From Chara braunii (Eukaryota; Streptophyta; Charophyceae; Charales; Characeae), in the NCBI GenBank assembly GCA_003427395.1, contig BFEA01000785.1, positions 543,422 to 571,641 of the forward strand: a stretch of 28,220 bases of DNA, in the 5' to 3' direction. Shown here in pieces: positions 16,270-26,855 of the stretch. The notes under the pieces are model-generated. The model ran no database searches, was not told where the DNA came from, and saw only the letters and a list, made by a program, of their open reading frames with translations. Each line of letters opens with the position of its first letter. Positions within the stretch are counted from its first letter, which is position 1. The position numbers were made by a program, and so were the translations under genes.

Positions 16270-17027
16270 AGGAGGAAGAAAAGGTTGACAGTTGACTACC
16301 ACCCAAACTAGCAGGCATTGTGCCAAGACAAGTAAAACCGCAAATGCAAATGGTCTCAACAACCGGTCTCAACAATTTCAATTCCGGCCATACGGTTATT
16401 CAGGTCGGTACTTCGGTCGCCAACAGTTCTGGGTAGACGAACCGGACCTGCAATCGCATCCATTCAATGTCAACATCTACGACCCCAAAGGACATCAGCC
16501 TCAACCATCTGGACATCCCTCGGAAATCAACGACTCTCAGGACATCCACTCAAGATCTAAGAAGTTCCATCAAGTGGCGCGACACTCACCCAGGCTGAAG
16601 AACTGCCTCGCCGACCCGAGTGGTACCACTGCCTTGGCCAGAAACGGTATAAATTACAGGAGTCTTGCCGGTCACCACAGCTTGTGTTGCTTCCCGAGCT
16701 GCACCCTCCAGACTGCGCCCGCTCGCACCACTCATCGCATACGCGAACCTGCGCAGGATCACAAGGGTCAGGTCCTACGGAGAGTGAGTCGTTCTCCTCG
16801 CCTTTTTTGGCTAAGGACTGTCCCTGCCAGTCTACAGGTCCTACGGCAGTCAGCTTCAGTCCTTCGTCGGTCAGCCATCGTCAAGTCTTGTCATCTGCTG
16901 GCGGTCACAGTTGTCAAGTCCAGTCTCTCGCTGATCTATCTTTCTGGGTCTGTCGGTTTTTCTCTTGTCCCCACTTTTCACGGTGAGAAGTACCGTTCCC
17001 CCAAGTCCCGGTGCCCCCCCTCCCATC
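16270..17027. other. Open but unconvincing sequence upstream of the 17028 ORF
   Basis: A plus-strand frame is open from 16292 to 17329 but contains no ATG, and another runs 16684-16986. Neither resembles a known family. The stretch is C-rich and lacks stops on that account. It may be untranslated leader or an upstream exon of the next ORF. Confidence 0.4.
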
Positions 17028-18116
17028 ATGAACACCTCTGCTTGTTACGTTGGCCACCGTCCCACCATCCTCGTCACTCCCCCCTCCTTCCCTCCTGCTC
17101 CCGTCTCCACCTCGCTCAGCCCCAACACGTCATCTCCCCTGAAGCCCCTTATTTTCGATCCCTTCCTTCTCGACTACTTCCCCTCCGAAGTCCCCATTCA
17201 CTCGGAATTTTTCGTACTCGACAAGGATCTAGTCATTATCTTCACCTCTCTGATCACCCCCCTTTCTGGTGGCATCTCTCCTCTTCCCGTCACCGTAGAG
17301 GAACCTATCAGAAGAATCTTCGTCCTTGACCCTCCCTCAGCCTCCCTGGTCCCCCTCCACCTCTTTGCCCTCCCCACTATCGTGCCTCCTCCCTTCGTCA
17401 ACCTTCAATCCTACTTTGTCCAAAAGTGGTTCAACTCTTACCCCGTCCTTGCTCATCTTCTTGAGTATGTAGAATGCAACTTTTTCTGCACTTTTCGGAA
17501 TGGAGCGTATTTTTTTTTCTTTGTTCTTCGTGATCAGGCTCTTGAGCTTTTTTCCCACTCCTTTTACTCTCTCCTCATTTTATCGCTCCTCTTTGTTGGC
17601 GACCGATGCTTCAACTTCCTCACTGAGGAAGAACAGAATCGTGCAGCTCAGCAACTAGCTATTGACAAACGCCAGTATGCGCACAATCTCAAGATTCCCT
17701 TCTACTGTTTTTGCATCTGCATGGGCAGTGCTACGGAAGCTTCTCTCAAATGTTGGGTAAACAGCGGCCTTTTAACACTCACCGATAACCTCCCGTTGAT
17801 TGGTACTCCGTCCGGCTTCTCTTGCCCCATCGCTTTCTTCTTCAAAGGCTTCTTCAAGCATCTTACCAAGAGCGACTTCTACCGCCTGCACCTGCATAAC
17901 CTCATCGCTTCAGGACCTAGCCCGTGGTTCAGGCTCCTCTAGGACGGTATCTGCGGACAAGACCGTCACTACCTTCCCGCACCAGACCAACCCAGGGAGC
18001 CGCCCACTCTAACACAGCCCCCAATTCCGCGACTCATTCTCAGATTCAAGGGCGGCCGACACGACTTCTCCTTCATTGACGCAGACAAGCAGGATGCAGC
18101 CAAGGAAGAGAGTTGA
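17028..18116 (+). CDS. Unrecognised protein ORF, probably interrupted by one stop
   Basis: 304 codons from the ATG at 17028 to a TAG at 17940. The frame is open about 20 codons further left, but without an ATG. The text has a natural amino acid balance: a Pro/Ser-rich N-terminus (about 60 residues), a mixed middle (L-D-P-P-S-A-S-L; Q-K-W-F-N-S-Y-P-V-L; L-L-E-Y-V-E-C-N-F), a hydrophobic stretch (F-Y-S-L-L-I-L-S-L-L-F-V, perhaps one membrane segment), then T-E-E-E-Q-N-R-A-A-Q-Q-L-A. Beyond the TAG the same frame keeps a coherent text (P-R-L-I-L-R-F-K-G-G; D-F-S-F-I-D-A-D-K-Q-D) to a TGA at 18114. The TAG may therefore be a lesion in a longer gene. From 18067 another frame carries a basic Pro-rich text (R-P-P-P-A-P-P-S-P-P-P). 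I recognise no domain. A transposon ORF1/gag is possible given the neighbours. Confidence 0.45.
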
Positions 18117-19010
18117 TCCCTCACATGCCTCAAGGCGTCGTCATCACAGATCTCTCAATCTCGACGATGAACCAAACTCTCCAAGGCAACCAATCCCAAT
18201 GCAACAGGTGCTTATCGTGCCTCGCCCTCCGCCTGCACCACCATCACCTCCACCCCAACTTATCCCTCCCAAGACTTATAGACCAAGGAAGAAACCAAGC
18301 ACCTTCAAATCCTTAGATTTTTGTTTCCTAATCTCTATCTATATCCGCTTCCTTCTTATTTTCTTTCTCTACATTTTACTCTTTCTCAAACTTTGTCCCT
18401 CATCTCTCTCTTTCCTCCCTCCTGCGTATGAGTTAAGGTTTTGAAATTGCTTAGACTCCCTCCCTTAACCGTTGAAACTGCTACTTGATGTGTAATGACA
18501 ATGAGTGACAAGACAAATGGTGGCAGGACCTTACCCGTAGTTCTAATGTAGAGGATGAAGGAAGAGAGTGTATAGCACGAGGATAGCAGGAGTGATGCTT
18601 TCAACTGTCCACTCTTCGCATCAGTTAACCTCAAAGCATTTTTTCGCCTTGAATTGGCAAACTAAATAAGATGATAACAACAAGGAGGGGTTATTTGAGT
18701 CTGAAAGCAATAACCATCGGAAGCAAGTTTATCGGACCGCTCTGCGCGTTTATTTTTTCGGCATGAATCCGTGATCACCGAAGCTTGTTTCATTGCTTGA
18801 TGTACTTCGCATTAAACCTTTTCTACCCCGCTACCCTCCCCTATTGAATGGCTTGCTTCCCTCGCCTTCTCCCCGTCACCCCTAACCCATGTTTCATGTC
18901 CACACTCTTAAACAAGCGCGGCTAAAGGAGAGAAGCAGAATAAAATGGGAAAGGAAAACAAAGGAATGTCATAAGATAAACAATCCCCGTCATTGTCTAT
19001 ATCAGATTCA
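18117..19010. other. No gene recognised
   Basis: 18117-18310 carries the basic, proline-rich frame mentioned with the previous entry. 18310-18440 is pyrimidine-rich. The rest is ordinary AT-moderate DNA with no convincing frame or repeat. Confidence 0.4.
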
Positions 19011-19770
19011 TTGATTGATCGTTGGATCATCAAAATCTTCAGGTCAGATTCTTGAACAATCTCTTTGGATTGATCGATCAACCAAATCGCATCAGACATT
19101 TTTCTACTCTTCTTTTTCGTTAAATCCCTCTCCCGTTGTTTGCCCGTCAAGTTGTTTGAATGAATACACAACATCGACCAAGCAATCGATTCACCGATCA
19201 ATCGATCGATCGACCAACTAATTGATAGTCGATCAATCGATTAACCGGCGGACCGACTCATCAATTCATTTGCTCAAGAGGATTGCAAGTCCATTTCTTC
19301 TTCTCTTCCCTAAGAGTACGACCAAGGCACTTCAACTTCCCATGAATGATGTGCTTTCACAAGCATGACCATCAATCTTTTTGCGCAAGGTTTCTACAGA
19401 ATATCATGTTCAACAAGCCGCATCAGGCATAGGAGGACCATCTACCTGATCTTTCACTAAGTTACCACATACCATCCTCGTATGAGGAGGATCGACCAAT
19501 TATTTTCCCCAACCTGCGACCAATCAACCGTTTGATCGATCAACCTTCCAAAGCATCACGCGGTTTTTTCACCGATCTTCTTGGATTCTTTGATCGACCA
19601 ATCGATTGATTGATCGAAGGACTTCCGCCTCAAATCCTGGATCATCCATTCATTTATCCATTTCACTTATCAATACAATTTACTGAGGTTGGATATCAAT
19701 CAATTATTCGACCAATCAATCAATTGACCGACCTATTGATTGATCATTCAAATTCCTCATTGATTTTTCT
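19010..19770. repeat. Degenerate CAAT/GATC tetranucleotide repeats, first block
   Basis: Strings such as GATCGATCGATC (about 19199-19212), CGATCAATCGATTAACC and TCGACCAATCGATTGATTGA recur through this stretch, mainly at 19065-19265 and 19495-19750. They are separated by ordinary sequence. On the top strand the repeats are mostly of the CAAT/GACC sense, opposite to the block at 20785-21730. Confidence 0.8.
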
Positions 19771-20547
19771 GCATCTTAGTTCCCTGCACAAATCATTTTT
19801 TCCCCACGTTTATTGAGTTATATTAAAGATGGGATATTTTGTTTCATTCCCCTTCCATTCCCCTTGCTTATTGTATGAGATACTTTTTCGCCAAATCATC
19901 TCACTAGTCAACCTATTGGTAGACCGGTCATTCTCATTACTTTGGTTGATGTCTAAGTTAACTACTAATGACATCTACTTTTTCACTGCACCTGAAAGAT
20001 TATTATGTTTGCTAAAATAAAAAAAAATAAAAAAAAGGTGGATCTACAGTAGCGTATGACGAAGTAAGAAGGTCAGCAGCAATCGATTGAAAGAATCACT
20101 CGACACAGATCAAACAATCATGCATCCCTCAACAAAAACAAAAAAAAGGAGGAGAGATAGCAAAGAAGATATATATGACGGAATGCGGAATGAATTACTA
20201 CTTATTTGTTACACTTACCCAACCCAAGCCGCAACTATTGTTTCCTACCCAAACACATCGCCACGTCTAAAGCATGAGTGAAGTAACCAAGAAACTGTAG
20301 ATGTTTTGTTCAATATTTCTTATCTTATCGTTTTCTTCGCACAACCCTTGGCGTCATCTCATGTGGCGATCCGTCAACCTTATCATCGGGCTGCTACGTA
20401 ATGAGCCACTCCTGATGTTTTGGGCAATGTGCCACGTGGCGGCCTCAAGAGTCCAGTGCATCCGCCGAAAACCGTACTATTATGACACGTGGCGGTCTTA
20501 CACGTTTTGGTTGCACCTTTATCACTTTTATCTCCCGCGATTGTTCC
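19771..20547. other. No gene recognised
   Basis: This is AT-rich single-copy DNA. It holds a short A-rich tract at 20018-20036 and two G-box/ABRE-type motifs described separately. No frame reads as protein. Confidence 0.4.
20433..20493. promoter_or_regulatory. Two G-box/ABRE-like motifs
   Basis: CACGTGGC occurs at 20433-20440 and again at 20486-20493, each followed by GG (CACGTGGCGG). This is the core bound by plant bZIP factors. No gene start is recognised nearby, so function is unsupported and the pair may be chance. Confidence 0.25.
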
Positions 20548-20595
20548 AAAAAAAAAAAAAAAAAAAAAAAAAAAGGAGGGAGAAAAGGGGAGGGG
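20548..20595 (+). repeat. Poly(A) run joined to a purine tract
   Basis: 27 A (20548-20574) are followed by GGAGGGAGAAAAGGGGAGGG. The same design recurs at 20699, 21268, 22339 and 22942. Confidence 0.8.
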
Positions 20596-20698
20596 GGTGG
20601 ACGGAATGGGAGTGACGAAGATATAAAACTTTAGTTGTTCACCCTTCTTTCAATCACCACGTATTTTTCGTTAACCAAATATTCTCATATATCACTTT

Positions 20699-21140
20699 AA
20701 AAAAAAAAAAAAAAAAAAAAAGGAAGAAGGAAAAAGCGAAGGAAGAAGGGAAGAAGAAAGAAAAGAAGAAGAACAAAAGAAGGAAAATCGATCGATTGTT
20801 TGATTAATCAATCGGTTGATTGATCAATACATTACTACATGATTGTTTGATCGATCGATTGCTTGACCAACGACTAATTGGTCAGTCGAATATTGATATA
20901 AGATATTGATAGATTGATCCGTACATCGATAGATCTATTGATTGATCGGTCGATTGATTGATCAGTCGATTGTTCAATCAATATCTCGATTGATCGGTAG
21001 ATTCATTAAACGATTGAATTATTACTGAATCCACTGATTCATTAATAGTTTGATTGATCGACCGGTTATTGATCATTGACTAATCAATTGATTGATCAAC
21101 CAATTGATTGAACGTCCAATCGATTGTTCTCAATCATCTG
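20699..21140. repeat. Duplicated block, copy 1: A-run, purine tract, GATT/GATC repeats
   Basis: The order is poly(A) at 20699-20721, GGAAGAAGG-type purines to about 20785, then degenerate ATTGATTGATCG repeats to 21125. A second block with the same order and alignable text lies 606 bp to the right: CGATTGATCGGTAG is at 20987 here and 21593 there. Frames within it give only Ser-Ile-Asp-Arg type periodic peptides and are not genes. Confidence 0.85.
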
Positions 21141-21267
21141 GTATTCTCATGTTGACCTTGACAATCATCAGCCTCATGACCTTATTACTTACCAACAACA
21201 TGCCACAGGATGCCCTTGCATGACGAGTCATTTCTTAAGTATGCCCAAATATTGCTCCCCAAAGCGG

Positions 21268-21730
21268 AAAAAAAAAACAAGGGGAAGGGAGAAAGAGAAA
21301 GGAAGAAGGGAAGAAGGGAAATTGATCGGTCGTTTAATTAACCAATCGATTGATTGATCGGTCATTAGTCAACCGATTGATATATCGCCTGATCATTGAT
21401 TGATTAGACGATTGCTTGATCGGTCGATTAATTGGACAATCATTTGTTGAAATAATGGATTGATAGATCGATCGAATATTTTATTCATCGATTGATTGAT
21501 CCGTCGATCGATTGTTTGATACGACGATTGATTATTCGATCTATTGATTGATCGATCCATTGATTGTTTAGTCGATTGTTCGATCAACAGATCGATTGAT
21601 CGGTAGATTAATTGAACGGTTGAATGATTGTTCAATCCAATGATTCATTAACCGATTGATTGATTGGTTGATAGTTGATTAATCAATTGATTGTTCGACC
21701 AATTTGATCGAACGACCAATCGATTGGCCA
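21268..21730. repeat. Duplicated block, copy 2: A-run, purine tract, GATT/GATC repeats
   Basis: It matches copy 1 at an offset near 606 bp, including GATTCATTAA, GATTAATCAATTGATTG / GACTAATCAATTGATTG and GAACGACCAATCGATTG / GAACGTCCAATCGATTG. Divergence is considerable, so the duplication is old. Confidence 0.85.
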
Positions 21731-22338
21731 TTTAATTATAATTTCTCACCGACCATTTCACTGATCGATCAATCATTTCATCGATCAAATTGTTTGGTCA
21801 ACCATTGATTGCCAAATAGGTTGCCGACTCTAATCATGATCATCCTTGTTCGAGAGTCTATTCATTCAAGCTTTCGCACCTGATCCATCAGCCGATCGAT
21901 CAACGTTCGCCTAAATGTACCAATTATTTTCGGCTGACTGCTCGACTATTTGATAGATCACTTAGCTAAGTCACATTTCCTACCACACCTTGCGAATCGA
22001 CAATTTTTTTTGACAAAATGAGCAGTGATGTGATAATGGTCTAACGCTGGTCAAGCGTCGGAGACATGTGGGCATCAAACTGGAACTGGTCCATGCGGTA
22101 TGGGGGTTGGGATGGTGACGTATTGAGAAATGAGTAAATGAACAATAAATATTAGCACGACGCACTAGTCGCGCGTCATCGTCGTCTCCTCAAAGGTCGG
22201 GTGAGGAAGAGAGGAGGTTGGACAGGGAAGGAGGGGAGACCTCTGCGAAGCTATGTTGGGTGTAGGGGAGAGAAGGACGCAGGAAGAGCAATGACTAGAA
22301 TTGTGGGAGAGATTGAATTGAATGTTTTCCCTCCCCTC
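21731..22338. other. Residual GATC repeats, otherwise no feature
   Basis: Scattered CGATCAATC / GATCGATCAAC strings occur up to 21965 in the sense opposite to the preceding block. From 21966 on the sequence is ordinary and no frame is convincing. Confidence 0.45.
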
Positions 22339-22378
22339 AAAAAAAAAAAAAAAAAAAAGGGAGAAAAGGAAGAAGAAG
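22339..22378 (+). repeat. Poly(A) run joined to a purine tract
   Basis: 20 A (22339-22358) are followed by GGGAGAAAAGGAAGAAGAAG. Confidence 0.85.
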
Positions 22379-22941
22379 TGGGGATCGAATTGACCCATAA
22401 TAGAACATCTTCACGTTGTCAACCAATAGTTTACGAACTATTTTCAAGACATGGGATAGATGCTTGCTCTACGAAAATATAAGATGACTGTGTTCTCACT
22501 CTCACCCCACTCATACCATACCCCTCTTTGCTTTACCGTTTGACCACAAAAAGAGGAAAACAGAAAATGGGAGCGGAAAGAATACGATTGGTTAATCAAT
22601 CAATTCATCAATTATTGGATCAATCAACCTACCAGGTGACCAGTTAATCGACGTATGAATTTTTTGATGAATTGATCGACCAATCTCAATTTTAAGTGTC
22701 GTTTGCTCCTTACATATCACAATGGATATCATTATCGACCAAACCATTGACCTCATACTCCTCGTACCTCTTGCCACTATCTTTAAACTTACAACCCTCC
22801 TTCTTCATCCTTTCCCTCATCTATTCTTTCCTTCCAAAGTCATTTTTTAATCCTTGTCTATTTTTGTTTTCCTCTTCTTTGCATCGCCATTCCTAATCTT
22901 CATCCTCATCTTCCCCTGACTCCTCAATTTTTTCCTTCACT
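22379..22941. other. No gene; short CAAT repeats and a pyrimidine-rich stretch
   Basis: Degenerate GGTTAATCAATCAATTCATC and related strings lie at 22590-22690, and C/T-rich sequence at 22790-22940. No frame is convincing. Confidence 0.45.
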
Positions 22942-23330
22942 AAAAAAAAAAAAAAAAAGGTGGGGGGGAAGGAAAAGAGAAAGAAAGAAGGCGGGAAGAA
23001 AGGGAAGGGAGGAAAACGGGAGGCAAGGACAAAAGAAACGATGCGAAGAATAAAGGGAGAAGAAGCAAAAAAAAAAAGGGGGGGGGGGGGGAAAAAAAAG
23101 GGGGGGGGGAAAAAAAAAAGGGGGAGGAGCAAAAAGAAGAGTGAAAAAGGAAGTAATGAGGGAGAGAGGTAAAAAGGCGAAGAGTGGAAGAAGGAAGGAA
23201 GGGGGGGAGAGGAAGGAAGCAAGCACCAGTTGAAAAGCAAGGTTAGAGAAAAGGGAGGAAGGGGAAGGCAAGGGAAGGATGAAAGAAGCAGGGCAAGATG
23301 GGGGGTACAAGGAGCAAAGGGATCACGAAG
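22942..23330 (+). repeat. Near-continuous polypurine tract with long A and G runs
   Basis: For nearly 390 bp the top strand is almost all A and G. It includes a 17-A run (22942-22958) and alternating runs of about 8-14 A and 10-14 G near 23069-23125. Such mirror-like purine tracts can form triplex (H-DNA) or quadruplex structures. It adjoins the left side of the DIRS-like element. Arg/Lys/Glu or Phe/Pro peptides read from it are artefacts. Confidence 0.85.
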
Positions 23331-23537
23331 AAATGAAAGGTTGTGAATGATTCAATGTGATTAGTATTCCATCCACCGAAAAGAGGGCAACGACAAGACG
23401 AACACCAAGAAGCCAAGGCAAGAAGGGAGAAGGAAGAACAAAACCCAGAAGAATTAGAGTAAAAACCATTTAATCAATTAATTTACTGCATTAAGGGAAG
23501 ACAAAACTTTTGATTTATTAATGTTTTCTATGTGCAG

Positions 23538-24719
23538 ATGGATCATTGGTTCAAAATTTTCCTAGCAGCCTCTGACCCTCAATCTGTCATTGGAGCGGAA
23601 GTTTATGTTGTGCTTCCCGTACTCTCCCCTGCCTTCTCACCAGCAAGATCATAGATTGTGTTAATCCCCTCGCCCATGATATCTCTGATCTCCTCTTCAC
23701 CATTCAACCTGACAATTCCGAATAACTTCACAGAGTTAATGCCCTTGCAATCAAGATGAAGAACCCAATCCCACCTTCAACCCCCCAACCACCCTTTCCC
23801 ACCTCTCCTCCCCCTCTTATCAGATCAAGCCCCCCGACTTTCCTCACCCCCTCTAAACCATACTCTTCCTCATCTAATCTACCTGCCCCAATCACCATCG
23901 AAGCTTTTCAGCAGTTGAAGCAGCAGTTGCTCCTCAAGGAGGAGGAGAATCGACTCTCTATTCAGAAACTCCAAGAAGAGTTACTTAAGCGTGACAAAAA
24001 AAAACAGGCACTCACTCAACTTTATCAGAAAATCCAATCTGAGATGAACGTCATTCTCGGTAAACTCAACGGAAAGTCTCAACCAGCGTATGGAGACCTA
24101 TCTGCTTGGAAGAAGTCGTTTGTCTCTTCATGCTACTATTCTCAGATCGACGCATACATCCGCTTCTTGGCAGTCAGCATGAACTACTCTTACTATCCTG
24201 TTGGGAAGTCAGTAGCCTCAGATTTATGTTCAAGAGTCGTTTCTATTGCCAAGGACTGCCTCAAATTTCGGATCTCCAAGGAAGTCAAGCATCATTTATC
24301 CAAGGTTATGAGAGAGGGCATGAACAAGGTTTTTCCACTAATCAACTCCGAGTTTAATTACTGCATGAGCATCGTCCGCAGAGATGTTCACAGGTAAGTA
24401 AAGGGTTGTCGCCCGACCTATTTTTATTATCACCTTGGATTGTCAATAGGTCCATGCTATTCGCGTACAAGGGTTTATCCTATATTCTTTGTATCTTCTA
24501 TGCAAGTTGGGAATTTCGGAATCCGACTCATCTTCTTATCGTAAGAAGGAAGACCAATCCAACCCAGATGGCCACAAGAAGAGTTACTCATCCAAGCGTC
24601 ATTACGATGATGACAAGGGACGAGGCTATGACTACTTTCGTGCTTCCAAGAAGGCCTTCACGGATCATCACGATCAATCCCACTCCTCCCCGAAGAACTC
24701 AGTCCGATCCTCAAAGTAA
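23538..24719 (+). pseudogene. gag-like ORF1 of the DIRS-like element
   Basis: The likely structural protein. From the ATG at 23538 the text M-D-H-W-F-K-I-F-L-A-A runs to about 23640. A one-base shift is then needed to follow S-K-I-I-D-C-V-N-P-L and a stop at 23723. The next 224 codons are open to 24397 (internal ATG 23756). From that ATG: Pro-rich residues 1-45, a coiled coil at about 49-104 (E-A-F-Q-Q-L-K … L-L-K-R-D-K-K-K), then a helical region with W-K-K-S-F-V-S-S-C-Y-Y. The frame ends at CAG|GTAAGT, a perfect 5' splice site, and CAATAG at 24449 could close a 56-bp intron. A charged tail (Y-R-K-K-E-D; R-H-Y-D-D-D-K-G-R-G) is open in a third frame to 24719. Whether intron or indels separate the parts is unresolved. 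No zinc knuckle is seen. Confidence 0.65.
24394..24449 (+). other. Candidate 56-bp GT-AG intron at the gag/pol boundary
   Basis: GTAAGT follows CAG at 24391-24393 and a T-rich segment ends in CAATAG at 24449. Removal would join the gag reading frame to the frame that pol uses downstream, without a stop. The competing fact is that a more protein-like gag tail lies in a different frame at 24489-24719, which this splice would not enter. Short GT-AG matches also arise by chance. Confidence 0.3.
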
Positions 24720-26820
24720 CCCCGCCCTCACTATTCCCTCTATTTCAGTCATTCTCAACAATTTTTCGTTTACCCCATCACCTCAAGATCTCCGCACTGC
24801 CTTATTTGCTCTTCAAAAACTGACCTCTTGGCTCCGCAACCCGTATAATTGTTTCGCCGCATCCTCATCCCGACACTTCTCAAACTGGTCATATTTACTC
24901 TCCTCAAGCCCTAGAAGATTCTCTCGCTTTGTTCTTCAATGGATACAGCATGGAGTTAGAATTAATTTCAAAGGCTCTTCACACATTCCAACACCTAAGG
25001 TCATCGAAGTCCGTCGAATGGTGAAGAGAGTACTCCCTGCCTCCTCCTTCAAGAAGGCATTGTGTTGCACTTCACCCTCGCCACTTCACATTCCCAATCG
25101 CATCAACCCACCCCACCACTACGATTTCATCACATCAACAGTGTCTCAAGTCCTATCCTTTGGAGTCATTGAAATCTCTCACAACCCTATTGTAATCAAC
25201 CCTGTTTTCACAATTGAGAGTTTATCAAAAACAATATTTATTCTCGACGTTGAATTTGTCAAACTTTTTATTATTTTCCCGGACTTTCACTATGAATCGA
25301 TAGACGACTTAACAACCCATCTCTCTGGTTCCCCTACTCATGACTTCCTCACATATTTCGATATAAAGAACTGGTATTATCACATTTCAGTTCACCTTTT
25401 TTTCTGCCTTTATCTTGCTTTTCAATGAAACGGCCTCATCTACCACTTCACAACCCTTTGCTTCGACATATCATTTGCGTGTTGGATTTGCACAACGATA
25501 ATGCAAGAAGTGATGACTGACATTCGTCTCTGTAAGGTTCGCATTGCTTCATACATCGGCGACTATGCTCTTGGGCACAAGGATCTCCCAACTCTTATCT
25601 GACAAACCTTCAACTACGCAGCCCTTCTACACAACCTCGGATTCTTCTTAAGCCTCCACAATTGTTCCTTCCTCCCTTCTCAATCTATCTGTTTCCTTGG
25701 TTTCAACATCGACGCTCATGAAAAGTGCATAAAGATGCCTCAAGACAAGATTGCTAAGATACTTAAGCTCATCAATGATACCAATTCCAACAACTCCAGT
25801 ACATCTATCGCAAAGTTTGTCAGAAAGTTTGTGTCACTCTGGAGAGCCTTCTTGCCAACCCTTTTATTCCTTTCTTCACTTTATGAGACAATCTTCCCAT
25901 CTAATTGGGACTCCCCTAGATCTATTTCCTCTGATCTTATCAATGATCTTCTCTGGTGGATTCATCACTTGCCTTACCTCCCAGGAAGACTCTGAACCAT
26001 CAACCCCCCAACTCTTACCATTTTTACTGATGCATCTGCCCTCCAAATCGTCGCCATCATTCACCCCATCAACTCTGAATCCCTCTCATTAAACCAATGT
26101 CTTCCCACTTACCTTCTACAGTCCTCTTCCACGCACAAATAACTATTTGCAATACTCGAGATTTTTCGCGTCCTTGCCGCCTCTCACCCTCACCTCTTAT
26201 TAGCTGCCTCCATCAGACTTCACACTGATAGCCACGCTACCTCAACACTACTTTCTGAGATGAAATACACCAACCATGATTTCAACCTATGGCTAAGGGA
26301 TGTAGCTTCTTTTCTTATTTCCTTCGACGCAATCCTCTACCCAATTTGGATCTCTAAGTCTCTTAATTCATAAGCCGACTTATTATCCAGAATAGAGGAT
26401 AATAGAGATCGGGGTCTGACCAACCGTATTAAGAAGATCATTTTCTCTAAATTAGGAGTATCAGTTATAAATTTTTTTGCCTCTGATTACCACCATGTAT
26501 GCCCCATCTTTATCTCAAGAGACTAGTCAGTCAACGCTTCCTTAATCGATGCTCTCTCCTTAGACTGGAATTCCCTGCCCTCTCAGCCCTACCGATACAT
26601 CTTTCCTTCTGCCGTACTCATCCATCAAATACTCTCAAAGATCAATGTCGGCCCTGCTCCATATCTCCTCATCTTACCCTCATCCAAAAAGGCTTCTTGG
26701 TATCCCCGCATTCACAATCTCAACATTGTCGATTGTTTCATCATCCCCGCCTCCCCCTTCTCCTACCTCCCCAGCCCAGAGTTAGCAACCTCGTTTCCAA
26801 TCCTGCAGTCCTTAGTTTGA
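24720..26820 (+). pseudogene. DIRS-like pol: reverse transcriptase, RNase H and C-terminal domain, six in-frame stops
   Basis: This would copy the element RNA into DNA. The start is uncertain: the frame is open from 24406 and overlaps the gag tail. RT motif A is F-D-I-K-N-W-Y-Y-H-I (25357-25386). Motif B is F-T-T-L-C-F-D-I-S-F-A near 25447. Motif C is Y-I-G-D-Y (25552-25566), with Gly for the first catalytic Asp. L-G-F-F-L then F-L-G-F-N-I-D follow. RNase H shows F-T-D-A-S (26023-26037), a Glu in I-L-E-I-F, H-T-D-S (26221-26232) and A-D-L-L-S-R. The text N-F-F-A-S-D-Y and then D-A-L-S-L-D-W … Y-I-F-P-S matches the C-terminal region typical of DIRS pol. One frame throughout, interrupted by stops at 25426, 25600, 25993, 26140, 26371 and 26524, ending at 26818. 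Dead by both the stops and the motif C change. Confidence 0.85.
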
Positions 26821-26855
26821 CGGCAATCTTCATCCTCCCTTAATTGCCCATAACT

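Noticed and set aside
15962-16381. Minus-strand frames rich in Phe/Pro
   Set aside because: They are translations of the G/A array and change only with repeat phase.
16292-17329. Long plus-strand open frame (345 codons)
   Set aside because: It contains no ATG, overlaps the more protein-like 17028 ORF in another frame, and lies in C-rich sequence where stops are rare.
21393-21635. Minus-strand frame with Ser-Ile-Asp-Arg repeats
   Set aside because: It is a four-residue periodic peptide produced by the GATT/GATC repeat, not a gene.
22379-22480. tRNA-like text (GGGATCGAATTGACCC, GTAGAGCAAGC on the minus strand)
   Set aside because: The pieces resemble D-arm and T-arm consensus, but I could not arrange a cloverleaf with an acceptor stem at the right distance.
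19010-22690. CRISPR array or satellite
   Set aside because: Repeats are short, degenerate and not separated by uniform spacers, and the DNA is eukaryotic. No constant monomer length was found apart from the single 606-bp duplication.
22893-23310. Open frames on both strands across the polypurine tract
   Set aside because: Purine-only DNA lacks stops in many frames. The peptides are low-complexity Lys/Gly or Phe/Pro.
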